A DNA stretch of 64,000 bases from Lysobacteraceae bacterium 2PB (GCA_005502915.1 SCMT01000013.1:32658-96657); one strand, 5' to 3'; positions 37,323 through 47,988 are shown, numbered from the stretch's first letter. Translations and numbers: made by a program. The notes: generated from the sequence alone by a model not told the origin.

Positions 37323-38368
37323 AGCCCCCAGTAGCCCAGCTTCGCGCGGATCTGCAGGGCGTTGTAGCGACCCTTGATCGGTTTGCGCGCCAGCCGGCCG
37401 AGGCGGCCCGCGAGGAGGTCCTCGGTCGCGGCGATCACGCGTTCCGACGCGCAGCCGTCGCGGTAGGGATGGATGGCGTCGGCGTAATCCGCGAGCGCGG
37501 CGCGCAGCGCGGGACCGGGCGAGAACGCCTCGGCCAGCATCGCCGGCAACGCGGCGGGATCGTCGAAGTCGATCATGTGCGCCTTCGGCGCGCGGTTGCG
37601 GAAGGTCACCACCGGCTTGTGCTGGACCACGAATTCGGAGACCACCGACGTGGTGTCGGCGACCAGCACGTCGGCGGCGCGCTGCGCGGCCATCAGCTGC
37701 TCGGTCTCGACGAAGAAGGCATTGGCACCGGCCAGCGCGCGATAGCGCTCGAACAGCTCAGGCGCGCATTTCGGATGCAGGGTCAGCAGCCAGTAGCGGT
37801 CGCCGCGCGCGATTTCGGCGGCGATCGCATCGAGCAGGTGCGGCGCGGCGCTGAGCCGCTCGGTGAAGGTGGAGGCGAACAGCACCACCGGGCGATCGCC
37901 GGCCGGCGCGCGCAGCGCGGCGGCGGCGCCATGGTCGTCGCGGAACAGCGGATCGAGTTTCGGCCAGCCGGTCTCGACCACGGCGAAATGGCGGTGGCGT
38001 TCGGCCAGCTCGCGGAACGGCAGGGTCGTCGCCGGCCCCTGCGTGCAGTACAGGTCGAACAGGCCGCGCACGCGGAAATGGCCGCGCGCCTCGTCGCGCT
38101 TCTCGACGTTGAAACCGTGGAACACCTGGACCTTGGCGCCGGAGACGAAAGTGGGCACCCAGTTCGCCGCCGAGAACACCGCGCGCGGCTTCAGCGCCAC
38201 CGCGTCGCGCAGGCCGATCATGCGCACCGGCGCGGCGAGACGGGCGCCGGCGGCGCCATCCTCGAACCACGCGTGCACGCCGTGCCCCGCCGCTTGCAGC
38301 GCATCCGCCAACGGCTGCAGGATGGGCAGCGCGTAACGCTCGGTCGCGAACAACAGGTATTCCGCCAT
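37319..38368 (-). CDS. CDP-glycerol glycerophosphotransferase-like protein
   Basis: 349 aa from ATG 38368 (MAEYLLFATERYALP); a longer frame upstream is outside the family start. The body matches the TagB/TagF (Glyphos_transf) family: 'VQVFHGFNVEKRDEARGHF', 'VLFASTFTERLSAAPHLLDA', 'LLTLHPKCAPELFERY' and 'VLVADTTSVVSEFVVQHKPV'. In Gram-negatives such proteins act in LPS core or capsule assembly, transferring a polyol phosphate or sugar; the acceptor here is unknown. It diverges from a WaaE-like glycosyltransferase. Confidence 0.8.
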   Translation of the reverse strand: MAEYLLFATERYALPILQPLADALQAAGHGVHAWFEDGAAGARLAAPVRMIGLRDAVALKPRAVFSAANWVPTFVSGAKVQVFHGFNVEKRDEARGHFRVRGLFDLYCTQGPATTLPFRELAERHRHFAVVETGWPKLDPLFRDDHGAAAALRAPAGDRPVVLFASTFTERLSAAPHLLDAIAAEIARGDRYWLLTLHPKCAPELFERYRALAGANAFFVETEQLMAAQRAADVLVADTTSVVSEFVVQHKPVVTFRNRAPKAHMIDFDDPAALPAMLAEAFSPGPALRAALADYADAIHPYRDGCASERVIAATEDLLAGRLGRLARKPIKGRYNALQIRAKLGYWGL

Positions 38369-38432
38369 CAATACGTCCTTCACCTCGCCAACGCCTTCGG
38401 GGGCACCGTCCACCGCCTCCCCCCGGGGCGCA

Positions 38433-39194
38433 GTGCCGATTTCGGCCTGTATTATCACGTTCAACGAGGCCGACCGCATCGGCGACTGCCTCGCGTCGCT
38501 GGCCTTCTGCGACGAGATCGTGGTGGTCGATTCAGGCTCGACCGACGCCACCCGCGAGATCGCCGCGGCGGCCGGGGCGCGGATACTGGAGCGGGCGTTC
38601 ACCGGGTTCCGCAGCCAGAAGCAGTTCGCAGTGGACCAGGCGCGACACGACTGGGTGCTGTGCCTGGACGCCGACGAGCGCGTCTCGCCCGAGCTGCGCG
38701 CCAGCCTCCTGGCCGCCCGGGACGCCGGCTTCGCCGACGGCGCCGGCTACCGCTTCGCCCGCCTCAGCGAGTACTTCGGCCGCTTCCTGCGCCGGGGCAA
38801 CGCCTACCCCGACCGCGTGCTGCGCCTGTTCGACCGCCGTCGCGGCGGCTGGCGCGGCGACCGCGAGATCCATGAGGCCGCCAGTGTCGACGGCCCGGTG
38901 AAGACCCTGCCGGGCGACCTCATCCACTACCCCTACCGCTCGCTGATGCAGCAGCTGCAGAAGACCGAGCGCTACGCGCGGATGATGGCCGAACACGAAT
39001 TCGCGCGGGGCAAGCGCGCCTCGCTGGCCAAGCTGGTGCTGTCGCCGGCCTGGCGCTTCTGGCGTGGCTACGTCTTCAGGCTGGGTTTCCTCGAAGGCTG
39101 GCACGGCCTGGTCTATGCCTACGTGCGGGCCAACTACGTGCGCCAGAAGACGATCATGCTGTGGATGCTGGAACGCGGGCAGAAGGTGGAGTGA
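38433..39194 (+). CDS. Glycosyltransferase family 2, LPS core type (WaaE-like)
   Basis: 253 aa from GTG 38433 (no nearer ATG keeps the conserved N-terminus). The GT-A fold begins '[20 protein letters not shown]', with '[15 protein letters not shown]' and the metal-binding DxD in '[14 protein letters not shown]'. The C-terminal half ('[20 protein letters not shown]', '[20 protein letters not shown]') is typical of WaaE/KdtX-like beta-glucosyltransferases of LPS inner core. The stop lies directly before selO. Confidence 0.85.
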   Translation: MPISACIITFNEADRIGDCLASLAFCDEIVVVDSGSTDATREIAAAAGARILERAFTGFRSQKQFAVDQARHDWVLCLDADERVSPELRASLLAARDAGFADGAGYRFARLSEYFGRFLRRGNAYPDRVLRLFDRRRGGWRGDREIHEAASVDGPVKTLPGDLIHYPYRSLMQQLQKTERYARMMAEHEFARGKRASLAKLVLSPAWRFWRGYVFRLGFLEGWHGLVYAYVRANYVRQKTIMLWMLERGQKVE

Positions 39195-39196
39195 GC

Positions 39197-40765
39197 ATGA
39201 TGGCCGATGGCCTCGACCGCCTCCGCTTCGACAACCGATTCCTCGCCGAGCTGCCTGGCGATCCCGACACCGGCCCACACCGCCGCGAGGTGCGTGGCGC
39301 GCTGTGGTCGCGGGTCGCACCGACGCCAGTCGCCGCACCGCGCCTGCTGGCGGCGTCGGCGGAGATGCTCGCCGAACTCGATCTGGACGCTGCGGAGGCG
39401 ACGACCTCGCGCTTCGCGGACGTGTTCGGCGGCAACGCATTGCTGCCGGGCATGGATCCCTTCGCGACCAATTACGGCGGACACCAGTTCGGCCACTGGG
39501 CCGGGCAATTGGGGGATGGCCGCGCGATCACCCTGGGCGAGGCCGTGACCGAGGCCGGCGAGCGCCGGGAACTGCAGCTCAAGGGCGCGGGACCGACGCC
39601 GTATTCGCGCACGGCGGACGGCCGCGCGGTGCTGCGTTCGTCGATCCGCGAATTCCTGTGCAGCGAGGCGATGCACCATCTCGGCGTGCCGACCACGCGC
39701 GCGCTGTCGCTGGTCGCGACCGGCGACGAGGTGATCCGCGACATGTTCTACGACGGTCGGCCGAAGGCCGAACCCGGCGCGGTGGTCTGCCGGGTCGCGC
39801 CCACGTTCCTGCGCTTCGGCCACTTCGAACTGCCGGCGGCGCGCGGCGAGCGCGACCTGCTGCGGCAACTGGTCGATTTCACGATCGCCCGCGATTTCCC
39901 GCACCTCCGGGGCCAAGGCGAATCGCTGCATGCCGACTGGTTCCACGAGGTCTGCACGCGCACCGCGCGGCTGATGGCCGAATGGATGCGCGTGGGCTTC
40001 GTGCACGGCGTGATGAACACCGACAACCTGTCGATCCTCGGCCTGACCATCGACTACGGCCCCTACGGCTGGATCGACGCCTACGACGCGGACTGGACGC
40101 CGAACACCACCGATGCCGGCGGTCGCCGCTACCGCTTCGGCTGGCAGCCGGCGATCGCGCGCTGGAACCTGATGCGCTTGGCGCAGGCGCTGGCGCCGCT
40201 GTTCGGCGCGGTCGAACCGCTGCAGGCCGGCATCGACGCCTTCGGCACCGCCTATACCGCCGCCGAGCGCGACAACACTGCGCGCAAGCTCGGCCTGGCC
40301 GAGTGCCGCAACGAGGATGTCGCGCTGATCCGCGACCTGCATGCGCTGATGCAGGCGGCCGAGGTCGACATGACCCTGTGGTTCCGGGGCCTGGTCGACC
40401 TGGACCTCGACGCACCCGCACCCGTCGAGGACAGCTTCTACGACCCGGCCCTGCGCGCGACCCATGCCGAGGCCCTCGACGCCTGGCTGCGCCGCTACGC
40501 CGACCGCCTGCGCGACGATCCCCTGCCGGCGGAAATCCGCCGGGAACGGATGCGCCTGGCCAATCCGAGGTTCGTCCTGCGCAACTACCTCGCCCAGCAG
40601 GCCATCGACCGCGCCGAGGCCGGCGATCCTGCCGGGGTGACCGAACTGCTGGACGTCATGCGCCGTCCGTACGATGACCAGCCCGGCCGCGAAGCCTTCG
40701 CCGCACGGCGCCCGGACTGGGCACGCAACCGGGCCGGCTGCTCGATGCTGTCCTGCAGTTCCTGA
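39197..40765 (+). CDS. selO: Protein adenylyltransferase SelO (YdiU/UPF0061)
   Basis: 522 aa from ATG 39197; a second ATG follows directly and a GTG-led extension is less likely. Family blocks: '[20 protein letters not shown]', '[20 protein letters not shown]', '[20 protein letters not shown]' (the DNxS/DYG of the pseudokinase active site). SelO transfers AMP to Ser/Thr/Tyr of redox proteins. The C-terminus '[12 protein letters not shown]' keeps the Cys-containing end, which is selenocysteine in some eukaryotes. Two bases separate it from the glycosyltransferase gene, so it is probably co-transcribed. Confidence 0.93.
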   Translation: MMADGLDRLRFDNRFLAELPGDPDTGPHRREVRGALWSRVAPTPVAAPRLLAASAEMLAELDLDAAEATTSRFADVFGGNALLPGMDPFATNYGGHQFGHWAGQLGDGRAITLGEAVTEAGERRELQLKGAGPTPYSRTADGRAVLRSSIREFLCSEAMHHLGVPTTRALSLVATGDEVIRDMFYDGRPKAEPGAVVCRVAPTFLRFGHFELPAARGERDLLRQLVDFTIARDFPHLRGQGESLHADWFHEVCTRTARLMAEWMRVGFVHGVMNTDNLSILGLTIDYGPYGWIDAYDADWTPNTTDAGGRRYRFGWQPAIARWNLMRLAQALAPLFGAVEPLQAGIDAFGTAYTAAERDNTARKLGLAECRNEDVALIRDLHALMQAAEVDMTLWFRGLVDLDLDAPAPVEDSFYDPALRATHAEALDAWLRRYADRLRDDPLPAEIRRERMRLANPRFVLRNYLAQQAIDRAEAGDPAGVTELLDVMRRPYDDQPGREAFAARRPDWARNRAGCSMLSCSS

Positions 40766-40959
40766 GGGGCGCCCCCTCCCCGGCCCACCCCGCCATGCGC
40801 CGGCGCATGCGCCACGGCCATCGCGCTTCCGGCATCGCCGGGGATCGTCTATACGGGGTTTGGCCGCTAGGATATCGGGCCCAATGCACGATCCCGGCCG
40901 CCCCCCGGCACCGCGGTCTCCTCTCCAGCGCGCCCTGCCCCTTCGTAAGGTCCATCCGC

Positions 40960-41925
40960 ATGTCACGCATCCTCGTCACCGGCGGCGCCGGCTTCCTCGG
41001 CTCGCACCTGTGCGACCGCCTGCTCGATGACGGTCATGACGTCCTCTGCATCGACAACTTCTTCACCGGCAGCAAGCGCAACATCGCGCACCGCATCGGG
41101 CATCCCTACTTCGAGCTGATGCGCCACGACGTGACCTTTCCGCTGTACGTCGAGGTCGACCAGATCTACAACCTCGCCTGCCCGGCCTCGCCGGTGCATT
41201 ACCAGCACGACCCGGTGCAGACGACGAAGACCAGCGTGCACGGGGCGATCAACATGCTCGGCCTGGCCAAGCGCCTGAAGGCGCGCATCCTGCAGGCCTC
41301 CACGAGCGAGGTCTACGGCGACCCCGAGGTGCACCCGCAGCCCGAAGGCTACTGGGGCCGGGTGAATCCGATCGGCATCCGCAGCTGCTACGACGAGGGC
41401 AAGCGCTGCGCCGAGACGCTGTTCTTCGACTACCACCGCCAGCACGACCTCGACATCAAGGTCGTGCGCATCTTCAACACCTACGGCCCTCGCATGCATC
41501 CCAACGACGGGCGCGTGGTCAGCAACTTCATCGTGCAGGCGCTGCGCGGCGAGGACATCACCATCTACGGCGACGGCCAGCAGACGCGCAGCTTCTGCTA
41601 CGTCGACGACCTGATCGAGGGCTTCGTGCGGATGATGAAGACGCCGCACGGCTTCACCGGTCCGATCAACATCGGCAATCCCGGCGAATTCACCATACTC
41701 GAACTGGCCGAGAAGGTGCTGGCGCAGGTCGGCGGCCGTTCGAAGCTCGCGTTCAAGCCGCTGCCCTCCGACGACCCGAAGCAGCGCCAGCCCGACATCG
41801 CGCTGGCGAAATCCGAACTGGGCTGGGAACCGAAGGTCGCGCTGGACGACGGCCTGAAGGAAACCATCGCCTACTTCCGCAAGCTGCTGGCCGAAGGCGA
41901 CGTCGGCGAAGGCCGCGCGGCATGA
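40960..41925 (+). CDS. UDP-glucuronate decarboxylase (UDP-xylose synthase, SDR)
   Basis: 321 aa from ATG 40960 with TAAGG upstream; a longer frame adds non-family sequence. The Rossmann motif is '[18 protein letters not shown]' and the catalytic YxxxK lies in '[17 protein letters not shown]'. '[17 protein letters not shown]' and '[18 protein letters not shown]' are typical of UXS rather than UDP-glucose epimerases. It makes UDP-xylose for cell-surface glycans. Its stop overlaps the next glycosyltransferase by ATGA, and a third glycan gene follows, so this is a small surface-sugar operon. Confidence 0.9.
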   Translation: MSRILVTGGAGFLGSHLCDRLLDDGHDVLCIDNFFTGSKRNIAHRIGHPYFELMRHDVTFPLYVEVDQIYNLACPASPVHYQHDPVQTTKTSVHGAINMLGLAKRLKARILQASTSEVYGDPEVHPQPEGYWGRVNPIGIRSCYDEGKRCAETLFFDYHRQHDLDIKVVRIFNTYGPRMHPNDGRVVSNFIVQALRGEDITIYGDGQQTRSFCYVDDLIEGFVRMMKTPHGFTGPINIGNPGEFTILELAEKVLAQVGGRSKLAFKPLPSDDPKQRQPDIALAKSELGWEPKVALDDGLKETIAYFRKLLAEGDVGEGRAA

Positions 41926-42857
41926 GCACGGCCCCGGCCATGACGACCACGTTCGCGGTCGTCGTCACCTGCTACAACTATCGCGACTTCGTCGTCGAAG
42001 CGGTCGACAGCGCGCTGGCGCAGACGCGCGCGCCGAAGCAGGTCATCGTGGTCGACGACGGCTCGAAGGACGGTTCGCAGGACCTGCTGCGCGAACGCTA
42101 CGGCAGCGACCCGCGCGTGACCCTGCTGATGTGCGAGAACGGCGGCCAGTTCGTCGCGTTCCAGCGCGGCCTGGCCGTGGCCGACGCCGACGTGGTCTGT
42201 TTCCTCGATGCCGACGATCGCTGGGAACCGGCGCATCTCGAGAAGATTGGCGCGATCTACGATGCGCGCCGCGACGTCGATTTCGTGTTCACCGACATCG
42301 TCCTGTTCGGCAACGAGTCGCGCACGATCGCCTATGCCGATCGCGAGATGGACCTCGGCTACACCGCGATCGCCACCTTCGAGCTGTTCCACTGGTACGG
42401 CGCGCCGACATCGGCGCTGTCGCTGCGCCGCGCGATGGCCGTGCGCTGCCTGGACCTGCCGGGACATGCGGCCAGCACCTGGCGACTGTCCGCCGACAAT
42501 TGCCTGGTTTACGGCGCCAGCATCTTCGCCGGTCGCAAGTACTTCCTCCCGACGGGCACCGTCGGCTACCGCATCCACGGCAAGAACGGCTGGTGGTCGA
42601 ACCGCGGCCCGATCGAAACCTATCTCAACCGCATCCGCTCGCGCGGGCTGATCCACGAATACGCGCGGCTGGCCGGCATCGGCCCGTCCGCCATCGATCT
42701 GGTGAAGTACGAATTCAAGACCAAGCCGAACCCCAGTCGTGCGGAGATCCGTCGTTACGCCTCGCTCGCGATGCGGACCCGCGGCACGATCTTCAAACGC
42801 ATCGAGCGCGCACTGAGCATCCTCGCCTACGCCTTCAGGAAGCCGCGCGCGCGCTGA
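41922..42857 (+). CDS. Glycosyltransferase family 2
   Basis: 311 aa. The GT-A signature is clear: '[20 protein letters not shown]', '[20 protein letters not shown]' and DxD in '[16 protein letters not shown]'. The start at 41922 overlaps the UXS stop; an internal ATG six codons later is possible. The acceptor is unknown; the neighbouring UDP-xylose synthase suggests a xylose- or related donor. Confidence 0.85.
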   Translation: MSTAPAMTTTFAVVVTCYNYRDFVVEAVDSALAQTRAPKQVIVVDDGSKDGSQDLLRERYGSDPRVTLLMCENGGQFVAFQRGLAVADADVVCFLDADDRWEPAHLEKIGAIYDARRDVDFVFTDIVLFGNESRTIAYADREMDLGYTAIATFELFHWYGAPTSALSLRRAMAVRCLDLPGHAASTWRLSADNCLVYGASIFAGRKYFLPTGTVGYRIHGKNGWWSNRGPIETYLNRIRSRGLIHEYARLAGIGPSAIDLVKYEFKTKPNPSRAEIRRYASLAMRTRGTIFKRIERALSILAYAFRKPRAR

Positions 42858-42879
42858 GCGCGCAACGGGAACCGCCACG

Positions 42880-44028
42880 ATGAAGGTGTTGCTGACCAAC
42901 TTCCACGAAGGCGACGGCGGCGGCCACACCACCTACCTGATGGCGCTGGCGCGCGGATTGCGCGCGCGCCACGAGATCCATGTCGCCGCGCCGGCGACCA
43001 GCCGGCTGCATCGCGAAGCCGCTGCGCTCGATGGCGTGCACGCCTTGGCGCAGCCGTTTCCGAACGGCCTGTCGAAACTGCTTGCCGGGCTGCGCGCGCG
43101 CAGGCAGCTGCACGACTACCTGCGCCGGCACGCCTTCGACATCGTCCACGTCAACGGTTCGGCCGATCATCGTCTGGTGCTGTCGGCCTGTCGGGGCCTC
43201 GCCCGGCGTCCGAAGCTCGTGTTCACCAAACACAATTCGAAGCCCGCGACCGGCTTCACCCACCGCCTGCGCGCGAAGCGCACCGACCTGGCGATCGCGG
43301 TCAGCGATGCCACCCTGCGCGAGCTGCAGGCCACGCCCTACGCCGCCTGCGCACCGCGCACGATCCGCAACGGCGTCGACATCCGCCACTACACGCCCTG
43401 GCCTGCCGACGCGGCCCGCGTCGAGCGCGACCGCTGGTGCGGGCACGACGCCCTCCTGCTCGGCAGCAACGCCGGCACGGCCGCGCACAAGGGCTGGATG
43501 GACCTGGTCGAGGCACTGGCGACGCTGCCCGCAGAACGTCGCGCGCGCGTGCATGTCCTGCTCTGCGGCAAACCGCCGACCGCCGAACAGACCGCGCGGA
43601 TCGCCGCACTCGGCTTGGACGGGCAGGTCCACTTCGCCGGCCTGCTGTCGGACGTGCGGCCGATGGTCGCCGCGATCGACGCAGGCTTCGTCCTGTCGTA
43701 CGCGGTCGAAACCATCTCCTTCGCCTGCCGCGAAATGATGGCCATGGGCAAGCCGGTGCTGGTCAGCGATTACGCCGGCCTGCCGGAGAACATCGACGAA
43801 GGCACCGACGGCTGGATCGTGCCGGTGCGCGACCGGGACGCGATCGCCCGTGCGGTCGTGGCCATGCTCGATGGCCGCGACCGCCTGACCGCAATGGGGG
43901 CCGCCGCGCGCGCGAAGGCGGAACGCGCCTTCGGCCTGGAACACTTCGTCGATGCCACCGAGGCCGCCTACGTGGCCCTGCTGCCGTCGGCAGCCGCGCC
44001 CGGGTCCAGGAACCCACCCGGGCACTGA
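42880..44028 (+). CDS. Glycosyltransferase family 4 (GT-B)
   Basis: 382 aa. The N-terminus 'MKVLLTNFHEGDGGGHTTYL' is GT4-like, 'FDIVHVNGSADHRLVL' and 'LVFTKHNSK' lie in the acceptor domain, and 'FVLSYAVETISFACREMMAM' with 'GKPVLVSDYAGLPENIDEGT' contain the EX7E-type donor-binding motif. It completes the UXS-GT2-GT4 surface-glycan set, 22 bp after the GT2 gene. Confidence 0.87.
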   Translation: MKVLLTNFHEGDGGGHTTYLMALARGLRARHEIHVAAPATSRLHREAAALDGVHALAQPFPNGLSKLLAGLRARRQLHDYLRRHAFDIVHVNGSADHRLVLSACRGLARRPKLVFTKHNSKPATGFTHRLRAKRTDLAIAVSDATLRELQATPYAACAPRTIRNGVDIRHYTPWPADAARVERDRWCGHDALLLGSNAGTAAHKGWMDLVEALATLPAERRARVHVLLCGKPPTAEQTARIAALGLDGQVHFAGLLSDVRPMVAAIDAGFVLSYAVETISFACREMMAMGKPVLVSDYAGLPENIDEGTDGWIVPVRDRDAIARAVVAMLDGRDRLTAMGAAARAKAERAFGLEHFVDATEAAYVALLPSAAAPGSRNPPGH

Positions 44029-44044
44029 TCCTCGAAGCGCCCGC

Positions 44045-44146
44045 TCAGCGGGCGTTCTTCTTTTCCTTCTTCTCCGCGCGCTTTTCCTTCAGCGTCTTTT
44101 CCGGTTTCTTCTTTTCCTGCTTCTTCTGGTCCATGCCCTTGGCCAT
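44045..44146 (-). CDS. Small lysine-rich protein, 33 aa
   Basis: A short minus-strand gene from ATG 44146 with AGGAG about 7 bases upstream. The product starts MAKGMDQKKQEKKKPEK and is almost entirely Lys/Glu ('EKRAEKKEKKNAR'). Its composition suggests an RNA- or ribosome-associated peptide; no domain is known to me. The AT-rich Lys codons (AAG mostly) and the ribosome site argue that it is real. It ends 16 bp from the convergent GT4 gene. Confidence 0.55.
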   Translation of the reverse strand: MAKGMDQKKQEKKKPEKTLKEKRAEKKEKKNAR

Positions 44147-44215
44147 GGCGGGCTCCTGCGTCGACGGATGGACGCCCAGCGTACTGCCGATGCGTGCAAC
44201 CGGTAAACTGCGCGC

Positions 44216-46120
44216 ATGCCTATCCTGACCCTCAATGACGTCGATTTCGGCGTCGGCGGCCCGCTGCTGCTCGACGGCGTCGACCTCGCCATCGAAGCCG
44301 GCGAACGCATCGCCCTGATCGGCCGCAACGGCGCCGGCAAGTCCACCCTGCTGCGCCTGCTCGCCGGCGAACTCAAGCCCGACGACGGCGACATCCGCGC
44401 CGAGACCGGCGTGCGCATCGCCCGCCTGGAGCAGGAAGTGCCGCACGATGCCGCCGGCACGGTGTTCGACGTGGTCGCCGCCGGCCTGGGCGACCTGGGC
44501 ACGCTGCTCGCCGACTACCACCATCTCATCCACGCCGACGCGATCGACACCGATGCGCTGGCCACGGTGCAGGCGAAGATCGAGGATGCCGGCGGCTGGT
44601 CGGTCGACCAGCGCGTGACCGAAACGCTCGCGCGGCTCGACCTCGACGGCGACGCCGATTTCGGCCGCCTCTCCGGCGGCATGAAGCGCCGCGTTCTGCT
44701 GGCGCGCGCGCTGGTGTCGGCCCCGGACCTGCTACTGCTCGACGAACCGACCAACCATCTCGACATCGCCGCGATCGACTGGCTGGAAGGCTTCCTCAAG
44801 GCCTGGCCGGGCGCTGTCGTCTTCGTCACCCACGACCGCCGCTTCCTGCGCGCGCTGGCCACGCGGATCGTCGAGATCGATCGCGGCCAGCTGACCAGCT
44901 GGCCCGGCGACTGGAACAACTACCTGCGTCGACGCGAGGAACGCCTCAATGCCGAAGCGCAGGAGAACGCACGCTTCGACAAGCTCCTCGCGCAGGAAGA
45001 GGTGTGGATCCGCCAGGGCATCAAGGCGCGCCGCACCCGCGACGAGGGCCGCGTGCGCCGGCTCAAGGCCATGCGCGACGAACGCGCGCAGCGCCGCGAC
45101 CTCACCGGCAACGTGCGCATGGAAGTCGCGCAGGCCGCCAGCTCCGGCAAGAAAGTGATCGAGGCGAAGGACGTGTCGTTCGCCTTCGGCGACCGCACCC
45201 TGGTGAAGGACTTCTCGACGACGATCATGCGCGGCGACCGCATCGGCCTGATCGGCGCCAACGGCAGCGGCAAGACCACACTGCTGAAACTGCTGCTCGG
45301 CGACCTGCAGCCGCAATCGGGCGAGATCAAGGTCGGCACGCAGCTGCAGGTCGCCTACTTCGACCAGTACCGCGCCACGCTGCGCGAGGACTGGAACGCG
45401 CTGGAGAACGTCGCCGAAGGCAGGGACTCGGTGACCATCAACGGCCGCCAGAAGCATGCGATCGGCTACCTGCAGGACTTCCTGTTCACGCCGGAGCGCG
45501 CCCGCGCGCCGATCACCCGCCTCTCCGGCGGCGAGCGCAACCGCCTGCTGCTGGCCAAGCTGTTCGCGCAGCCGTCGAACCTGCTGGTGATGGACGAACC
45601 GACCAACGACCTCGACGTCGAGACGCTGGAACTGCTCGAAGAGCTGCTCGGCGAGTACGAAGGCACGCTGCTGCTGGTCAGCCACGACCGCGACTTCCTC
45701 GACAGCGTCGTGACCTCCACCCTGGTCATGCCCGAGGCCGGCGCGGACGACGGCCGCATCGGCGAATACGTCGGCGGCTACAGCGACTGGCTGCGCCAGC
45801 GCCCGGCGACCGGCGATGCGGCGAAGCCGACCGCGAAAGCTTCAGAACCGGCGAAAACCTCAGCCGCACCCGCGCCTGCGGCAGCCGCCCCAGCCGCCGC
45901 GAAACGCAAGCTGAGCTACAAGGAACAGCGCGAACTCGACGAGCTGCCGGCGCGCATCGAAGCGCTCGACGCGCGGATCGCGGAGATGACCGAGGCGATG
46001 AACGACCCGGCCTTCTTCCAGCGCGACCACGCCGCGATCAATGCGCACAACGCCGCGCTGGCCGCGGCGCAGGCCGAACTCGAACAGGCCTACGCGCGCT
46101 GGGAAGCGCTGGACGGCTGA
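44216..46120 (+). CDS. uup: ABC-F ATPase Uup
   Basis: 634 aa with two ABC modules: Walker A GRNGAGKST and signature LSGGMKRR in the first, GANGSGKTT and LSGGERNR in the second, each followed by a DEPTN Walker B. A C-terminal extension (about 545-634) has an Ala/Pro linker and then a coiled coil ('KRKLSYKEQRELDELPARIE', 'AALAAAQAELEQAYARWEAL'), the hallmark of Uup, which binds branched DNA and acts on ribosomes. No membrane segments. Three REP palindromes lie directly downstream. Confidence 0.92.
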   Translation: MPILTLNDVDFGVGGPLLLDGVDLAIEAGERIALIGRNGAGKSTLLRLLAGELKPDDGDIRAETGVRIARLEQEVPHDAAGTVFDVVAAGLGDLGTLLADYHHLIHADAIDTDALATVQAKIEDAGGWSVDQRVTETLARLDLDGDADFGRLSGGMKRRVLLARALVSAPDLLLLDEPTNHLDIAAIDWLEGFLKAWPGAVVFVTHDRRFLRALATRIVEIDRGQLTSWPGDWNNYLRRREERLNAEAQENARFDKLLAQEEVWIRQGIKARRTRDEGRVRRLKAMRDERAQRRDLTGNVRMEVAQAASSGKKVIEAKDVSFAFGDRTLVKDFSTTIMRGDRIGLIGANGSGKTTLLKLLLGDLQPQSGEIKVGTQLQVAYFDQYRATLREDWNALENVAEGRDSVTINGRQKHAIGYLQDFLFTPERARAPITRLSGGERNRLLLAKLFAQPSNLLVMDEPTNDLDVETLELLEELLGEYEGTLLLVSHDRDFLDSVVTSTLVMPEAGADDGRIGEYVGGYSDWLRQRPATGDAAKPTAKASEPAKTSAAPAPAAAAPAAAKRKLSYKEQRELDELPARIEALDARIAEMTEAMNDPAFFQRDHAAINAHNAALAAAQAELEQAYARWEALDG

Positions 46121-46137
46121 CGCGATCCCCCGCTGTT

Positions 46138-46257
46138 GTAGAGCGGAGCTTGCTCCGCTCGTACTCTCGGAAGAGGCGTGAGCGGAGCAAGCTCCGCTCT
46201 ACAAGAGCGCGCGTACGGTCTCCGGAGACCGTGAAGCGGAGCTTCGCTCCGCTCTAC
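46138..46257. repeat. Cluster of three GTAG-type REP palindromes
   Basis: REP 1 (46138-46160, plus) is GTAG followed by AGCGGAGC-TT-GCTCCGCT. REP 2 (46180-46202) is the same element inverted; the extended pair 46136-46160 / 46180-46204 is a perfect 25-nt inverted repeat. REP 3 (46235-46257, minus) is a variant with GAAG/CTTC centre. The region 46121-46281 between uup and a convergent gene consists almost only of these. Such arrays (BIMEs) are spread by RAYT transposases, end transcription and protect mRNA; no RAYT gene is in the window. Confidence 0.88.
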
Positions 46258-46281
46258 AAAAACCTGATCAGGTCGGCAACC

Positions 46282-47988
46282 TCAATCGTCCTGACCGTCC
46301 GCCTCGTTCTGCGTCTCCACGCCTGCGGGCACGCAATTCGCATCGGCCGCCGCTGCAGGCACCAGCCACCAGCGGCGGCGGTTGGACACGCCGGCGAATT
46401 CCGCCTTCGACTTGTCCACGCACTGCGACAGCGCCGGCTCCTGCACCAGCAGCCACCGCGTCTCGGGCTTCTCGGCCTGCCAGCGCATGCCGCGCGACAG
46501 CTGCTCCGGCCACAACACCTTGAAGCCGAAGGTCGCGGCCGGGCGATCGGCCATCAGCAGGTTCTGCTCCTTCCACGCGACCAGGCCCAGCTCGGCATCG
46601 GGTCCGATGCGCTGGCCGACCGAGGTCATCAGGCCGCCGGCGGAACTCGACGGATTCAACAGCGGGTACGCGAGCACGCCGTACAGCACCCAGATGCCGC
46701 CCAGCGCCCAGAGCATCGCCGACACGCCGTTGCGCACGCGATGCCATGCCGCGGCGCCGAGCGCGAATGCGCCCATCGCCATCAGCATCGCGAACAGCGC
46801 ATGGCCGCCGTCGGTGAAGCCGCGATCGCTCATCAGCTTGAGCTCGAACTTCGGATCGCCGAACCACATCGCCAGTCCCGCGCCGAGGAACACCACGCCG
46901 AACACCAGCGCGAAGCCGAAGCCGATCCGCTGCGCCCAGATACGACGAACGATGCCCGGCAGCAGCGGCCCCAGCGCGAGGCAGGCCATCGGCAGCGCGG
47001 GCATGATGTAGACATCGCGCTTGCCGCTGGGGATCGAGAAGAACAGGATGATCAGCGCCCACCACGCCAGCGGCAGCAGGTAGCGCGCATCGCGACGACG
47101 CAGGCGGCGCGCCCAGGCCGGAAACGCCCAGAGCAGGGCGAACATCGTCGGCAGCCACGCGGTCGCCATCACCACGAAGTGGTAGTACGGCGGCTGCGGG
47201 TGGTCCCAGGATTTGGCGTAGCGGCCGGCGGTCTGCCGGAACAGGATGTCGTGGAGATACGCCTTGTATTCCGGATTGTTCTGGCTGAGCGCGGTGGTGA
47301 CCATCGGCACCAGCCAGAGCGCGGCGGCGAAGACGAAGGCGACCGGCCCGAGCAGGAAGCGCCAATCCCTCGCATGCACGCGCACGCGCGGCCAGTGCAT
47401 GAACGAGGCGACGACCGCGGGCAGGATCATCAGCAGCGACAGCGCGCCGACGCCCTTGGTGATCGTGCCCAGGCCGGCCGCGAACCAGCCCAGCGTCCAC
47501 AGCTTCCAGTTCGGCCCGCACAGCAGGTGGCGCAGCAGGCCGTAGTTCGCCAGGGTGATCCAGAACATCACCAGCGGGTCGATCTGCGCCTTCTTGCTCT
47601 GGTAGGTGAACTGGAACGCGAACAGCAGCGCCCACGCCGCATACAGGCCGACCTTGCGCGTCCACAGCCGGCGACCGAGGTCGTACACGCACCACAGCGT
47701 GCCCAGCGCGGCCAGCAGCGAGGGCAGCAGGAAGGCGATCCGCCAGTTGCCGAAGATCGTGTAGAACGCGGCTTCGAACCACATCAGCATCGGCGGCTTG
47801 TCCGAATACAGTTCGGTGCCGCGATGCGGGAACAGCCAGTCGCCGCTCTCGACCATCTGCTTGGCGACGAGCGTGAACCGGGGTTCGTCCGAGGGCCAGG
47901 GATCGCGCAGGCCGAGCCCCGAACCGAGGATCAGCAGGGCGACGAAGAAGAACAGCCAGAACTCTCTGGAGGCGCGGGTCTTGAGCAT
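46282..47988 (-). CDS. ArnT-like glycosyltransferase (PMT_2/GT83 family), integral membrane
   Basis: 568 aa from ATG 47988. It has about 12 hydrophobic helices and the periplasmic-loop signature 'PWPSDEPRFTLVAKQMVESG' with 'YSDKPPMLMWFEAAFY' as in ArnT, which transfers aminoarabinose from a lipid carrier to lipid A. Similar proteins glycosylate other lipids or proteins. A soluble C-terminal domain (about 470-568) follows the helices. No arn pathway genes are nearby, so the donor sugar is uncertain. Confidence 0.8.
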   Translation of the reverse strand: MLKTRASREFWLFFFVALLILGSGLGLRDPWPSDEPRFTLVAKQMVESGDWLFPHRGTELYSDKPPMLMWFEAAFYTIFGNWRIAFLLPSLLAALGTLWCVYDLGRRLWTRKVGLYAAWALLFAFQFTYQSKKAQIDPLVMFWITLANYGLLRHLLCGPNWKLWTLGWFAAGLGTITKGVGALSLLMILPAVVASFMHWPRVRVHARDWRFLLGPVAFVFAAALWLVPMVTTALSQNNPEYKAYLHDILFRQTAGRYAKSWDHPQPPYYHFVVMATAWLPTMFALLWAFPAWARRLRRRDARYLLPLAWWALIILFFSIPSGKRDVYIMPALPMACLALGPLLPGIVRRIWAQRIGFGFALVFGVVFLGAGLAMWFGDPKFELKLMSDRGFTDGGHALFAMLMAMGAFALGAAAWHRVRNGVSAMLWALGGIWVLYGVLAYPLLNPSSSAGGLMTSVGQRIGPDAELGLVAWKEQNLLMADRPAATFGFKVLWPEQLSRGMRWQAEKPETRWLLVQEPALSQCVDKSKAEFAGVSNRRRWWLVPAAAADANCVPAGVETQNEADGQDD

